DNA of 64,000 nucleotides, from positions 9,102,418 through 9,166,417 of the forward strand of contig JBBCBC010000026.1 of assembly GCA_037126765.1 (NCBI GenBank), in the 5' to 3' direction. This DNA is from Stenogyne calaminthoides. Its lineage: Eukaryota > Streptophyta > Magnoliopsida > Lamiales > Lamiaceae. The notes below the pieces were generated by a model. That model saw only the letters and a program-made list of their open reading frames with translations, had not been told where the DNA came from and ran no database searches. Positions 23,265 to 35,609 of this stretch are shown here, one piece after another. Both the position numbers and the translations under genes were made by a program. Position 1 is the first letter of the stretch, and each line of letters begins with the position of its first letter.

Positions 23265-24278
23265 ATGGCTACTGAAACTAGTTGGTTATGGCACAAAAGA
23301 CTGAATCACTTGAACTTCAAAACCCTGAATAAACTTGCAAGATTAGCACATGTAAGGGGGTTACCAAATGAAGTGTTCAGTAAGGATCATGTATGTGATG
23401 CTTGTTTGAAAGGCAAACAAATTAGAGCATCATTCAAAAGTAAAGTAGAAGTATCTACTGATAGAGTACTTCAGCTGTTACATATGGATCTCTTTGGTCC
23501 AGTAACACCTGTAAGTAGAAATGGTAGGAAATATACATTGGTAGTAGTTGATGACTACTCTAGATACACATGGGTCATATTCTTACTCAGTAAGAAGGAG
23601 ACTCAGACAAAACTGCCTGATTTACTAAAAGGGCTCAATAATGAAAAGAATTTGAGTGTGGTCAAAATCATATCAGATAAAGGCACTGAGTTTATAAACC
23701 ATATTATATCTGATTACTGTGCAGCAAATGGAATAGCTCACGAAACATCATCTGCAAGGACCCCTCAACAAAATGGTGTTGCTGAAAGAAGAAATAGGAC
23801 CCTGAAAAAAACTGCAAGAACAATGACTGTTGAAGCTGACATTCCTAAGAGATTTTGGGCTGAGGCAGTCAACACTGCATGCTATTCTCAGAACAGATCC
23901 ATGCTGACAAAGAATTAAGGCAAAACACCATATGAGCAGTGGAATGAAAGGAAGCCTCTTGTTTCTTTCTTTCATGTGTTTGGTTGTAAGTGTTTCATAC
24001 ACAATAATAGTAAAGATCAGTTGAAAACTTTTGATAGAAAACCTGATGAAGGAGTATTCTTGGGATATTCTGAAGTCGGTAAAGCATTAAGGGTTTACAA
24101 CTGTAGGACCCTTATTGTGGAAGAAACACCTCATGTTGTTTTTGATGAATCTACTTGTGTTCATAAGAAACAGGAAGATGATTCAGGAGACTTGACAAAG
24201 AGAATCACCACCAGACTTAGCCTGAAGAAGAATGGCAAACCATCATCTGAGCCTGAAAAGAAGAAGTCAATCACTTAA
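23265..24278 (+). pseudogene. SIRE-A integrase
   Basis: It opens with SWLWHKRLNHLNFKTL, and the HHCC zinc residues include HVCDACLKGK near 23390. The catalytic residues are Asp in HMDLFGP near 23485, Asp in ISDKGTEF near 23675 and Glu in VAERRNR near 23780. The frame is open for 217 codons to a TAA at 23916. It resumes in the same frame from 23919 to 24278 with the C-terminal domain (VFGCKCFIHN, GVFLGYSE). A complete DDE core with one stop. Confidence 0.88.
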
Positions 24279-26271
24279 TATGAATGGAGTGAAACTGACT
24301 CAGAGGAAGAAGAGACTCAGGGATGGAAACACTTAGGTTGGTGAAACTCAGGATGATAGTTCTCCACTGAAGGAAAGCCAACACATTGAAGCTGACCCAT
24401 CTAAACAAACCCCAGTTCAGACTCAGGTATGTAATGCCGATGAAGATGTGGTCACAGCTGAGGTAAACTCTAAATCTATCAACCATGGGGGAAAAAATGT
24501 CACTGACAATGTTCTGAATGGAATTTCCCCTGAGGAAGATGATTCCTTCTTTCCTTTCTTGTTGTTCCCTGAATTCAATGAATTACCTGAACCTAACATT
24601 TTTGATATTGAGGATACTACTGAAGGGGGAACATCCAGAAGAACATGGTTAGATAGTCACCCTGCAACTCAGATTATAGGATGTGAAGGAGTTAAGACCA
24701 GAAGGTTTCATGGAGAAAGTGCCTTATTATACTGCTTTCTATATGAGAAAGAACCTACTGAGATTGAAGAAGCTCTTCGAGATTCATTATGGATTATTGC
24801 TATGCAAGAAGAACTGAATCAGTTTGCAAGAAATGAAGTATGGGAGCTAGTAGATAGACCTAAGAGGCACAATGTGATTGGAACTAAATGGGCATTCAAG
24901 AACAAAAGAGATGAGAACAATGTCATTGTAAGAAACAAGGCAAGGCTAGTTACACAAGGTTATTCCCAAGAAGAAGGCTTGGATTATGATGAAACCTTTG
25001 CACCAGTTGCAAGACTAGAAGCCATTAGATTGTTTCTTGCATGTGCTGCTCATATGAAGTTCATAGTATATCAGATGGATGTGAAAAGTGCATTTCTGAA
25101 TGGTGTGCTTAAAGAAAAAGTTTATGTGGAACAACCTCCAGGCTTCTGTCAGAATGACCAAGTTTACAGGCTCAGAAAAGCCTTGTATGGTCTGAAGCAA
25201 GCACTCAGAGCATGGTATGATACTCTATCTCAATTTCTTATTGACCATGGTTTTACCAAAGAGACTGTTGATAGAACCTTGTTCAGGATAGAAGATGGGA
25301 AATATATCTTACTAGTTCAGATTTATGTTGATGACATCATTTTTGGATCACCTAATCATCAGATGTGTGAAAAGTCTTCTGCCCTGATGAAAGGAAAGTT
25401 TGAGATGTCAATGATGGGGGAGATGAATTTGTTTCTAGGACTTCAGGGGAAATAATCAAAAGAAGGAATTTTCATCAATCAGGCAAAATACACCAAAGAT
25501 CTGATTGCGAAGTATGGTGTACAAAATTGCAATGCAGTTAGAATTCCTATGAATAGTAACTACAAGATGGATCCTGATCCTGAAGGTAAGTCAGTTAACC
25601 ACACTGATTATAGAGGGATCATTGGATCACTGCTCTATCTCAGAGCAAGTAGGCCTGATATTACTTTTGCTATTGGGATATGTGCAAGATACCAAGCCAA
25701 TCCTAAGGCTAGTCACATGGAAGCTGCCAAAAAGATTTTAAGATATCTTAAAGGCACTGTGAATAGAGGATTATGGTATCCAGCTGATGATAACCTTGAA
25801 TTAACCGGTTATTCAGATGCTGATTATGGTGGTTGCAGGAATGACAGGAAGTCCACTTCAGGAACTTGTCAATTCCTTGGAAGCAAACTGATATCTTGGT
25901 TCTCTAAGAAATAAACTTCAGTTGCAACTAGTACTACTAAAGCAGAATACATGGCTGCAGGAAGCTGTTGTGCACGGATTCTTTGGCTAAGGCAACAATT
26001 GAGGGATTATAAGATTATAGCCAATGAAGTACCTATATTTTGTGACAATAACAGTGCTATTGCTATCTCACAAAATCCGGTATTGCACACCAGATGCAAA
26101 CATGTTGACATCAGACATCATTTCATTAGAGACCATGTTGAAAAGAAAGATATCAGGATGGAGAAAATTCACACTGATAAACAAAGAGCTGATATTCTTA
26201 CTAAGCCTTTAGCTGAGTCAAGATTTCAGGAACTATCAGTAGAATTAAAGATGTTGGACCCTAGTGAGTAA
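24279..26271 (+). pseudogene. SIRE-A reverse transcriptase and RNase H
   Basis: After a shift near 24280-24440 a single frame runs from 24448 to 26271. RT motifs: AMQEELNQF near 24800, QGYSQEEGLDYDETFAPVAR near 24955, QMDVKSAFLNG near 25075, ALYGLKQA near 25180 and IYVDDIIFGS near 25322. RNase H: GYSDADYGG near 25810, STTKAEYMA near 25930 and FCDNNSAI near 26038. Breaks are TAA at 25453-25455 (CAA in SIRE-B) and TAA at 25912-25914. A normal stop ends the frame at 26269. All catalytic residues seen are retained. Confidence 0.9.
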
Positions 26272-26877
26272 AACGTACTGAAGAAATAAGTTCTTCAGAT
26301 GCATGAAGTTATTCAGGAAGGAATAACTCAGGAAAAAAATCTCTCAGGATGATTTTTGTCAAGGTCAGTATTCAGTAAGGTTTATGTATTTAATTAAACC
26401 TGAAACAATACTCGACTCATGCATTTACTCACAACATTTATTTCACTCAGTAATCATTGAAAATATATGACTAAAGACCTGAACTTTAAGCGGGAATGTT
26501 TGAAAGAATTATATTGGCTAGAATTGCGGTAGAAAACCGAAGGGTTGCCTCGATTAGAGTGAAACATCATTTTGTCACCCTAATTTCTACTATTTGCTGC
26601 ACTTATCTGATTATTTGCCATAAATAACAAATAACTTTCAAGATTATATTTTATCCCAGATTAAATCTCGTTCGTTCATTTCTTTATCCATCAAGATTTA
26701 ATCCTAGCCCTTGATCTTCTCTTCCCAAGATCATATATATAACCCAGAATTCTCTTGATCAAACACTTTTACACTCCCAGTTTTTCAAAACTTCCAAATT
26801 CTCAAAACCCTTAATCTTCGAACGCTCAAAATTTCTCATATTTTCAAAACTCTTACAATGGAATTTCCAGCTATGCC
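26272..26877 (+). other. Spacer between pol and the additional ORF in SIRE-A
   Basis: About 600 bp with no sustained ORF. It is CTGA/CAG-rich at first, then pyrimidine-rich toward 26880. It could carry a promoter or splice acceptor for the downstream ORF, but no specific signal can be assigned. Confidence 0.5.
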
Positions 26878-29800
26878 ATGATTAAAGATCTCGCTGAAAC
26901 TGATAAGCCCTACTTTGAACATGTAGTAGCAATGATTGAGAACAAAGCTACCACGGTTGAGGAAGAAGCCTTGAATATGCTTTGGTTGGCTCCGTTGGAG
27001 AGATTGGTGAGCAACACGCTGAATTTGGAGTTACCACAAGAGGTTTTGTAGTTCGTGATCAACTTACGAGAAGGTGCACAAGGCTCTTTGGTTTCACAGT
27101 TGAGTTTTGGTACATACGCGAAATCAAAAGCCGAGATATTATGTATAAAAGAGGTACGTTTATCTCTCGAAGATATTAATGATGTTTTTGAATTGTGCAA
27201 TAGAGGGGTAGATCCTGCGTTATACATGTCTGTGCGAGAACAGGAAATTTTGGATAGATTTTATGAGTCTAAAATAGAATTGAAGGGGTCCCTGAACAAA
27301 AAATGTTTAAAACCAAAATATAGAGTTCTAATTGATATTGTGGCCAAGTGCATGATGAGCACCTCTGGAAGTCTAGAGCAAGTGAGCCAGAATAAGTTGA
27401 GGCTCATGGCCGCAATTGAAGACTCACAGACGATGGAATTTAACTGGTTGAAGTTTCTGGTGGATTGCAAATTACATCAGAATCAGAAGTTGAAATATGC
27501 TAAGGGAGAATTTACGAAGAACGGGAAGGTCTTGTTTGGGATGAAGGTAAGCTTTCTCATTGAAACGTTTCCGAGGGAGAACATGTTCTTATTGTATAGA
27601 AAGGAATTTTTCTGAAACAGAATCATGTTTAGAAAACCAAAATCACAAAGGAAGAAACCGGCAACTTCTGAGAGTTTAAGCTCTACGGGACAAGACGAGC
27701 CTGAAGAACCCGTAGAACCTGAGGAATCAAAATCCGATCAGGACAATGTGGTTATTTCTGAAATGGCTAAGAAGAAAGCCAAGAAAGTGGTTGAGAAACG
27801 TCCTGAGGAGGCGGAGAAAAGGAAGAAATCTCTGGAACTTCTGAAAGTAAAAAGGGAAATAGGAGAGAAAAAGAAGGCTCGGGAAGAGCAGAAAATGAAG
27901 AAAAAGCACCTCAGAACGATTGGGGAAATTGAGGCAGGAGAGAAATCTCCTTTGGACACTTTGGCAAAAGTGGTCTCTCAGGCCACTTAGCAAGGAACCC
28001 TTTAGAAGGAAAGGTTGCCTGAAGAAGGAGGGGATGAGGATGTCTTTACTGAGGTACTAGGTACCAGTATCAGCACTGACCGGATTACCCGAGAAATCTT
28101 CACAGGTTCCCAAGAACCTGCTGAAGAAAGCTAAAGTCAGATCCCACCCACCCACTCACCCCTCAGAGCCAATTTTTACCATACCTTCAGAGGCTCAGTC
28201 TAGCTCTGAAGAGGAGGCACCTATTCCTGAACTCAGGAAAGGTGACGCGGAAGAAAGAGACTGGAATCAGAAGGATGAACGCTTTGTCTTGGATAAATAT
28301 CCTAAACTAGCTAACTATCCTGATATTCAGGATATGTTTTTCATATTAAAGACGGCCATGTTGATTGTAAACCAGTCCTTTGCCATGATGCTGAAGTTAG
28401 GCAACTTCAGAGGTGAAGGGTTTTGGGCAGAGAAGGTGGCTGAGCATGATGCATTTTCAGGACTTGGAAAGCGAAGACTTAGGATCAAGCATGCTGAGTT
28501 TGATGCATTGGTGATGAAAAAGCTTGCTGAGAGAAAAAATGCTAATCAACCTGAAGGTGATGTCACGTAGCAGGACATGGATGATCAAGGTCCATATCAG
28601 GGCAAAAATGCTAAAGACATTCCTGAAGGGAGCAGGAAGGATGCTGAGCTTGAGATTGGAGCAACTGCTCAGAGGGAACAGGCTCGGGAAGTTCCATCAC
28701 TTCCACTGATTGCATTTGGAGAAGCCCATCAGGAGCCTGCTGCAACAATAACCTAAATTGTTGACATTGGAGTACAGATAGAGACTGAAGAAGAGACTCC
28801 AATTCCTCCACAATCAGCTGTTGATCTCACTCCTATCCTTGAGAAGCTTACCAAGCTCGAGCCCATTGTTGATCAGATTTCTAAACTTGAGCCTCTGGTG
28901 GGAGAAGTGTCAAAGATTGTTGAGACACAGACTTCTCAGGGCAAATTCATGGAAACCCTCAACACATCTATGGTGTCTACTGATCAGGTAATGTTGCTAA
29001 CTACTTCCATTGATAGTAAATTTACTAATATAAATGTGAAATTAGGAGATGTTGCTAAGGAGGTGAAGGATGAGATGAAAAGGAGGTTTGAACTGAGATC
29101 AAAGATGCTTGAGGATTTGCTGAAATCCAGGACAGTGGAGTTGATTAAGTCTGTTGTTGAAGAGATGAGTGTCTCACACATGGAGAAAATGAAATCAACT
29201 TTTGGTGGTCTTGTAGAAGACACCAATACAGGGTTAAATGTTCTCCAAAGGATTCAGGATGAACATTTTCAAGTGGCTGCTAAAGTAAGGTCCATTGGAA
29301 GGGAACAAATGCACATGGACAGAACTCTCCCTCAAATCATTGTTGATTATGATGCCAAAAAGGGGGAAAGTTATGACAAGCTTGCTGCATTGCCTCCCTT
29401 GGAGAAGCAAATGGAACAATTCCCTACTGAAACTCAGAGAGGAGAGAAGAGAAAAGAGCCTGAAATTATGATTCACCCTGAAGCAACTATGGAGGTTATA
29501 AAACAAAGAGCAAAGAGGCAGAGGGAACAGGAATCCAGTAAGCGTGGGGAAGCACATGGAATCCTGATGCCTCAGAAGATGCCTGAGAGAGCTGCTGCTG
29601 CTTTTGTAGAAAAACCCCTGAAGAGGAAATCAAAGGACATTGCCAAGCCAGTCAGTAAGAAACCTACTCAGAGGAAATTAATTGTTGAGTTTGAAGAAGA
29701 GGAGGAAACTCAGGAGACAACTGCTCAAAAAGAAGAAGACTCTGAGGCTGATGAACCATTCAAAGAAGGTTTTGGAGAATATGATGTATCCTCCAAACGT

Positions 29801-30409
29801 CTTAACTAGGATTGGCATAACTCTGTAAAGATGATTGAAGCAGAGAAGTTGAGAAGAGTTGTTGTTTCTGTGTCGGGATCGGAGATGACCAGGAAAGCAA
29901 GAGAAGAAGTCAAGAGGAACCGAGGTGGATTCCAAAGGATGGTCTACAAGAGGAGAGGGACAAAGCCAAGGAAGAGGATGTGGCCTCATGTGGATAAATG
30001 GATGCCAATTGAACTGAATTACAAATGGGAAACAACTAAGAGAGAGTTTGTTTTCAATTACGATATTCTACAGATATGGCCGCGATCCATAACAGACAGG
30101 GATGATGTTTTTATCGCCTATCTTCTGAAGAATTTCACTGATGAATGCCAGAATTGGTTTAATGTGTTTGATACATTGGATTATCAGTTGAAGGCACCTG
30201 GACAGATCAAGTATTCTCCACCTAAGTTCAAAAATGGAATGATCAACTACGACTTCATCTATGCTGATTTTGTGGACCAAGCTGAATACCTTGAGCTGAC
30301 AGGAAGTGATGCTCAAACTATTCAGAAGAGGGAAGAGCTGAAGAAAAGGTACTATGGTATGTTCAACTTGGAACCTCCCACAGATGAAATTGAATCCGAT
30401 GATGAATGA
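26878..30409 (+). pseudogene. SIRE-A additional ORF after pol ('env-like' position)
   Basis: ATG at 26878. One frame runs to 27990 with a TAG at 27049 and a TGA at 27613. After a shift it continues from about 28289 to 30409 with stops near 28568, 28753 and 29807. In order: a globular N-terminal region of about 245 residues with LKPKYRVLIDIVAKCMM and LRLMAAIEDS, resembling plant 'putative transposon protein' domains; a Lys/Glu-rich segment; a Ser/Pro/Glu-rich segment; a long heptad region (28898-29330); a basic region; and a C-terminal domain with DKWMPIELN and KKRYYGMFNLE. No clear signal peptide or membrane helix is visible. SIRE1 elements have an ORF called env-like at this place. Function unknown. 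Confidence 0.8.
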
Positions 30410-30652
30410 TGTAGTTTTTGCTTCAGTAGAGTAGAGATAAACCTTTGTATCTTTTACTCATAGTTTTTATGCTTTAATGAAAAAACTCTACTGATTTTTG
30501 TTGATCAAAAATATAATTTCTCATTATTTTACTGATTACTTGATGGTTGTTATTTACTTGTTCTTACTTGCTATAGAAATTGAAACCTGATTAGATGATA
30601 GGTTTATTTCTGTTGTACTTGCAAGATTGTAACAAGATGGTTTTGACATCAT
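30410..30652 (+). other. SIRE-A 3' untranslated stretch before the PPT
   Basis: AT-rich sequence of about 240 bp with no ORF. It ends in TTTTGACATCATC, which is shared with SIRE-B at 43259-43270. Confidence 0.6.
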
Positions 30653-30667
30653 CAAAAAGGGGGAAAT
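30653..30667 (+). other. SIRE-A polypurine tract
   Basis: CAAAAAGGGGGAAAT immediately before TGTTGGGA, the 3' LTR start. Confidence 0.88.
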
Positions 30668-31305
30668 TGTTGGGAGATGAATTTAATAAAGATTTTGATT
30701 AAATCCCAAAAACCCTGAGTATGACATGTATCAGGACATCTTGGTAGTATAGGATAAGGGAGAAATATGTTGTTTTGGTTGAGCCTGAAGGACTCAGATG
30801 TTCCTGAGTAGCTCAGAAGAATCCTGAAGACCAAAAAATCCCAGAAGGAGAAAAGTCCTGAAGGACTGAAGATCCTGAAGACCAAAAGATCCTGAAGACT
30901 GTTTTTGTACTGACCCAAAAGACCCTAACACAAGCTACTTCGAGTTGAATAGTGTTTTTTTCATTCTTAGTACAAACAAACAGAATGTTATACATTCGTG
31001 AACATTAAGGAACATATCAGTTCAGTGTGGTTGACTAAAATAGAGCCGTTTTGTTTGTCTCTGTTCAAAGGAGGATTTTGACCAATGAGGAGACGACGAC
31101 AACAACGTACTATACTGACACTGAAAGTGACATATCTCTGAAGAAATTTCAATGCTGATATCTCCCAGTTCACAGAAGTTGGTGATTGGCTACCTGGCTG
31201 CATATTGCTTAATACATGCAAGGATGTGTTCAAACCCTAGAAATAACCGTTGAAGCTGTCTCTCCAACGGATAGTTTTTCAAGAGTAGACTCTTAGTGAG
31301 TTGTT

Positions 31306-31313
31306 TATAAATA
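31306..31313 (+). promoter_or_regulatory. TATA box of the SIRE-A 3' LTR
   Basis: TATAAATA. The B1 insertion point in the 5' LTR corresponds to 31321/31322, about 8 bp downstream. Confidence 0.65.
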
Positions 31314-32273
31314 CCAAGGCCTTGTTCACAACCAAGGTTACGGGAAATCAAAGCAAATCCAGAGCTCATTCGTATTCAAACCATACATTGTGAAGCACTC
31401 AAAACCCTTAAAATTTCCCAAGTGTTTCATCTTAGAATAGAGCTCATTTACTAAGCCTAGATTCAAGAATATTCAAAGCTTAGTTAGAGATATCCTAGCC
31501 TTTTACTTGTGTTTGATTGTCAAAGGATATCTCACCTTAGTTGGAAACCAACCAAAACCTAAACCCTTTGATTAGGTAGTTTGTGTGAGTAGTTTGTTGG
31601 AGAAGTGAGAGTTATAAAGAGTGAGTAAGCTGCTTGTGTTCAGTTTGAAAGCTCTAGAGAAGAAGTTAGTAAGCTGCTTGTGTTCAGTTTGAAAGCTTGT
31701 GTGTGTTGAGTTAGTAAGCTGCAGTAGTTCAGCCTGAAAACTCGTAGTGGAAAAGTTAGTAAACTGCTGAGTTCAGTCTGAAAGCTTAAGGTTGTAGTAG
31801 TAGTGAGTTAAGAAAATTTTAAGGAAATTCTCGAGGAACCACTATAATTCTTTGAGAGTTTTTACATTTTATCTGTTGCATATTTCAATTTGAAAGATCA
31901 TTTTCTCGATATTCATTGACCACAACCTTAACCACTATTTCACTAAGAAAAAGAAGATTTTCAACAAAGTAAAACGAGTATAAACTTAGGGCTTACAAAT
32001 TCTGCACTCTAGATAAGCTAGTATAGATAGTTGTCAAACTGATAAACTCTCTTGAGTAGTCAGTAAGATCATTATCTACTCCAAGCTTATTCGGACTCTG
32101 TGTTAAAAAGAAACTCAGAATCAGTTTGGTTAATTTGAAGTCTCTTAAAGCTGCTTAGTGTTATTGTCTCAGTAGACTTTGACCAGAGCATTTTGTGCTT
32201 CTCAGGACTAACCTTCAGGACATCCTGAGTCGCTAATTATAGTTTTTACTGAAAATTTTAAAAATCACTATAC

Positions 32274-32278
32274 ACGTG
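32274..32278 (+). repeat. Target-site duplication of the B array, left (ACGTG)
   Basis: ACGTG just before the B LTR terminus. The partner is ATGTG at 63485-63489 (one C-to-T change). Joining the flanks restores the ATACACGTGTATTCCCCC stretch seen intact at 11061-11080. Confidence 0.88.
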
Positions 32279-33170
32279 TGTTGGAATTTAGAGGCACGTA
32301 AACACGTAATACATGCGCAGCGGAAATAAACAGTTCACCAACAACGAACAATTAATTGCATAATTAAATACGTGTAAACATAAAGAGAAGCCTTACAGTA
32401 AATTGTACGCATATTTCTCTACTATGGTATCCACATAATCCCCAATCACGGACTTGAACGGATTTGCCAGTGTTGAATCCCGAGATGAATTTGCTAGGAA
32501 AATTCTAACTCTAGATCTTATGGAGAAAATATGAATTAACGTTGTTTGTGAATTCCCAAGAGCTTGTATATATAGGGAGGCCCAGCTTAAATATTAAGCT
32601 AGCCCGATTGGGAAATAAAATCCCTAATCTTTATTTAAATAAATCTCTACGATTTATTTCCTATATATAAAATCTCTACGGATTTAATTTTCATGTATAT
32701 CAAATCTCCACGGATTTGTTTTCATATATATTAAATCCTATAATAATATTCCATATATTATTATTGGGAATCCTATTTAATTAAATCCAATTTAATTAAA
32801 CATTAATAATAATTAATTCCAAATTAATCTATTATTAATTAATTCTCCATAAATAAAATATTAAATCCAATTTAACATTAAATCAACCAACTATAATCCG
32901 TAAAAGGGAACTACTTGTTGTGTGACCCATATGCCCTCATATATCGAGCGATTAGTTAAACTAACAGTCTTAATTGAACCCTAGACAATAAATCAGACAT
33001 TCTCAATATATGAGGTGCGTTGCGAGAAACGTGCAACTACCTGTAACTGAAACATGGACTATTACGATTTCCTCCTTTCATTCACGAATACTCGATTAGT
33101 CTTAAACATGATGAAGTGTCTATTCAAATAACATAATCAATTTATCTCTAATCACTAATTTATCATGTAT
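32279..33170 (-). repeat. B2 3' LTR, distal half
   Basis: TGTTGGAATTTAGAGGC to ATCATGTAT, equal to 55670-56562 of the middle LTR. It stops exactly where the half at 47042-47742 starts (only one G missing between them). The two halves therefore belong to one LTR split by the block 33171-47041. TATA at 32567-32574 (minus strand). Confidence 0.88.
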
Positions 33171-33274
33171 TCATTTTGACCACTTGCTTTGGTGGTCATA
33201 GTCTATTTTGCTAAAAGACTTTGGTGGTCTACTGAATAGATCTGTTTGTTGATATCTTACAAGGCCCAGTCATC

Positions 33275-35609
33275 ATGCCTTCTAAGAAACTTCCTATGTT
33301 CAAAACACGGGAAAGAATGTGGAGAGTGGTTTGTGAAGGACCATTCAAATTTACTGTTGTGAATCCCAGAATCACTGATACTGAGAGGAATGATCCCAGA
33401 GATGAATTTCCAAAGTCTGATGATCAACTTACTCCTGATGAGAGAAAGTTAGTCAATCTGGACTACATTGCTAAAGATACTTTGTATAACACTATTAATG
33501 ATGGTGTTATGTGGATGATTTCTCACTGTGAAACTGCAAAAGAAATATGGGACACACTTGCTGTTATGTGTCAAGGCACATATCATATTAAGGAAAACAA
33601 AATTTCTGTTGTTATTGGAAAGTTTGATAGCTTTGAAATGGAAGATAGTGAATCCATTGGCAAACTTGAGGTCAGATTCACTAGCATCATGAATGATCTG
33701 AGTGCTCTTGGGAAAAGATACCCACAGAGAGAAGTGGCACTGAAAATTCTTAGAGGATTATCTAAGAAATGGGATATACATGCTGTGGTGATTGAAAACA
33801 CCAAAAATATTGATTCCATGCCATATCAACAAGTTTTCTCTGAACTGAAAGCTTATGAGTTTGTGATTGACAAGAAAACTAAGAAATCGACAAGGAAAGA
33901 TGATTCTTCATCTAGCAAGAATGTGGCTTTCAAAGCCAAAGAGAAATCTGTAAGTCTAGAGAGTCCGAGAACTCACTTGCCAAAAATTAGGATGAAGCAG
34001 GAGGATAAGCTAGTACTGATGGCTAGGAGGTTTGAAAGACTCAATAGCAGATATGGGAAATATAAGAAATATTACAGAATCACAGTACAAGAGAAACTTC
34101 GTGGTTCGAGGACGGATACTGTTTGAAAAAGGAAGGACCATAAAGCTAAAGGATCCTCATCCAAAAAGAAGGACTCCAAGACCAAGGAGGAAAGTGATCA
34201 GGATGATGATGCCAACAGATGCTACAACTGTCAAAAGAAAGGTCACTTCCAATATGAATGTCCCGAAATGAAAAGCTAAAAAAAGAAAGGAAAGACAAGC
34301 CAAGAGAGACAGGAAAGATCTCCAAAGAAGAAAGCAATGATTCTGAGGAAGAAGAACATTCTGAAGAAGGTTCCAGTTCCTCAGATGAGATTTTCTCAGA
34401 TAGTGACAGTGATGATATCTGTCTTATGGCTGTGGAGGAGGTAAATTCTTCTATCTCTGTTGTTGATCCTACACAAGCACAAGAGTTCTCAAGTTCAACT
34501 GTAAACAATAACTCTGACCTGATGGATTCCTTTGAGAATCTTATGAAGGACTATTCTGTGTTACAAGAACTACTCACTGAAACTCAAGAGCAGAACAAGG
34601 AACTGACTGCTGAGAATCTGAAGTGGAAAGACTCTAAAAATGTTGAGATCACTTCTCAATTGATGGGAACTACTGATGAACTGGATGTTCTGAAAGTACA
34701 ACTCTCAGAAAAAGAGAAGGTGATAGAGATCCTGAATGGAAAATTAGGGAAATCCACTAAAGAGACCCAGCTTATCAGAACTGAGTTCAATGACCTCTTT
34801 GAGAAGCATGAAACTCTAAAGAAATGTGAGGATAGTGCGCAGAGAAAGTTAGCTCTATTGAATTTTGCATCTAAAGTGATAGATGAAATTGAGTTATCAA
34901 AGACCTGCAACTATAAAAATTTGGATTGGGATACATTCCGGGGAACCTCACAAGGTCTTCTCTGAATCTTTGCTTCTAGTAGCACCAAGATCGTCTTTGT
35001 TAAACCCGGTGACATCTAATCTTCTTCTTCAAGAAGCGCGAGTTTTTAGACAAGGGTAAAGGACCTATGGTTTGAAAAAACTGAAGGTTCAGGGAAGAAA
35101 GCCCGGACCTCGGGAAAAGGCTAGAAAACCCTGAACACTCAAGAGGAAATTTTTAGGCAAGACTTCAAAAGCCTCGGTAAGAATACCAACCTAAAGAGAT
35201 CTCAGATCAACCATTAGAGGAATTTTTCGGAAGAGAAACACTTTCGTGAGAGATATTCTCAACCTAAAAAGACCCCCTCATTTTTTCAAGACAGCAACCT
35301 AACCCCCACTTGCCTAAGGGTAAAGGTTTCTGAACCCAAGTCACAGAGACAGAGACCACCACAAAAAAGCCAAGGCACTTGAACAAAAGGCCTGAACCTA
35401 AGAAGAACTCTAAGGCTCATGTTCATGCTAAGGCTGGCACTCATACATAGGATACTGTCAAGGCTCCTAGGGTGGTGAATGTGTATGTAGATGTTTATGG
35501 GAGACAAATCAGCCACTATAAAGTAATTAGAGTTGTTAGGCTGATTTGGGTTCCAAAAGGTACAGCTAACCTGGTAGGACCCTACACCAAATGGGTACCT
35601 AAGAACTGA
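33275..35609 (+). pseudogene. SIRE-B gag
   Basis: MPSKKLPMF starts at 33275 and the capsid (UBN2-like) is open for 283 codons to 34126, including NLDYIAKDTLYNTI and CETAKEIWDTL. About 15 residues near the N-terminus are deleted relative to SIRE-A. A zinc knuckle CYNCQKKGHFQYEC (CX2CX4HX4C, all ligands present) lies near 34218-34260 in another frame. An acidic Ser-rich segment and a coiled coil follow, open 34258-34965. The region 34935-35300 is heavily decayed. Gag ends WVPKN with TGA at 35607-35609. At least three frame breaks. Confidence 0.82.

Larger units (their letters stand above)
10050..32278 (+). mobile_element. SIRE-A: SIRE/Maximus-type Ty1/copia retrotransposon, + strand, heavily nested
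   Basis: The element comprises a partial 5' LTR (10050-11117), PBS, gag, pol, an additional ORF, PPT and a 3' LTR (30668-32278, continued at 63485-63510). Without the D insertion (12316-21411) its interior is about 10.4 kb, matching SIRE-B. The features typical of the SIRE lineage are the long interior, a gag with a coiled-coil tail, a roughly 1,100-codon ORF after pol, and an A-rich/G-rich PPT before TGTTGGGA. All frames carry stops or shifts. Confidence 0.85.
30668..32278 (+). repeat. SIRE-A 3' LTR, main part
   Basis: It starts TGTTGGGAGATG and has CCTGAAGA-rich repeats at about 30785-30905, a TATA box at 31306-31313 and the R/U5 tandem repeats at 31620-31790. It breaks off at ACGTG (32274-32278) where the B array begins. 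The missing C-run tail is found 31 kb away at 63485-63510. Confidence 0.9.

Noticed and set aside
26982..27179. Separate small genes around 27000
   Set aside because: They are out-of-frame shadows of the SIRE-A additional ORF, which starts at 26878.
27988..27993. TAG-CAA in both additional ORFs (27988 and 40686) as a tobamovirus-like read-through signal
   Set aside because: When the copies are aligned the two TAGs are not at the same position, and the following bases do not fit the CAR-YYA context. More likely C-to-T changes in CAG or CAA codons.
29831..30409. A host gene encoding the conserved 192-codon frame
   Set aside because: It is the C-terminal part of the additional ORF; the same domain ends the SIRE-B ORF at 43023 in the same position before the PPT.
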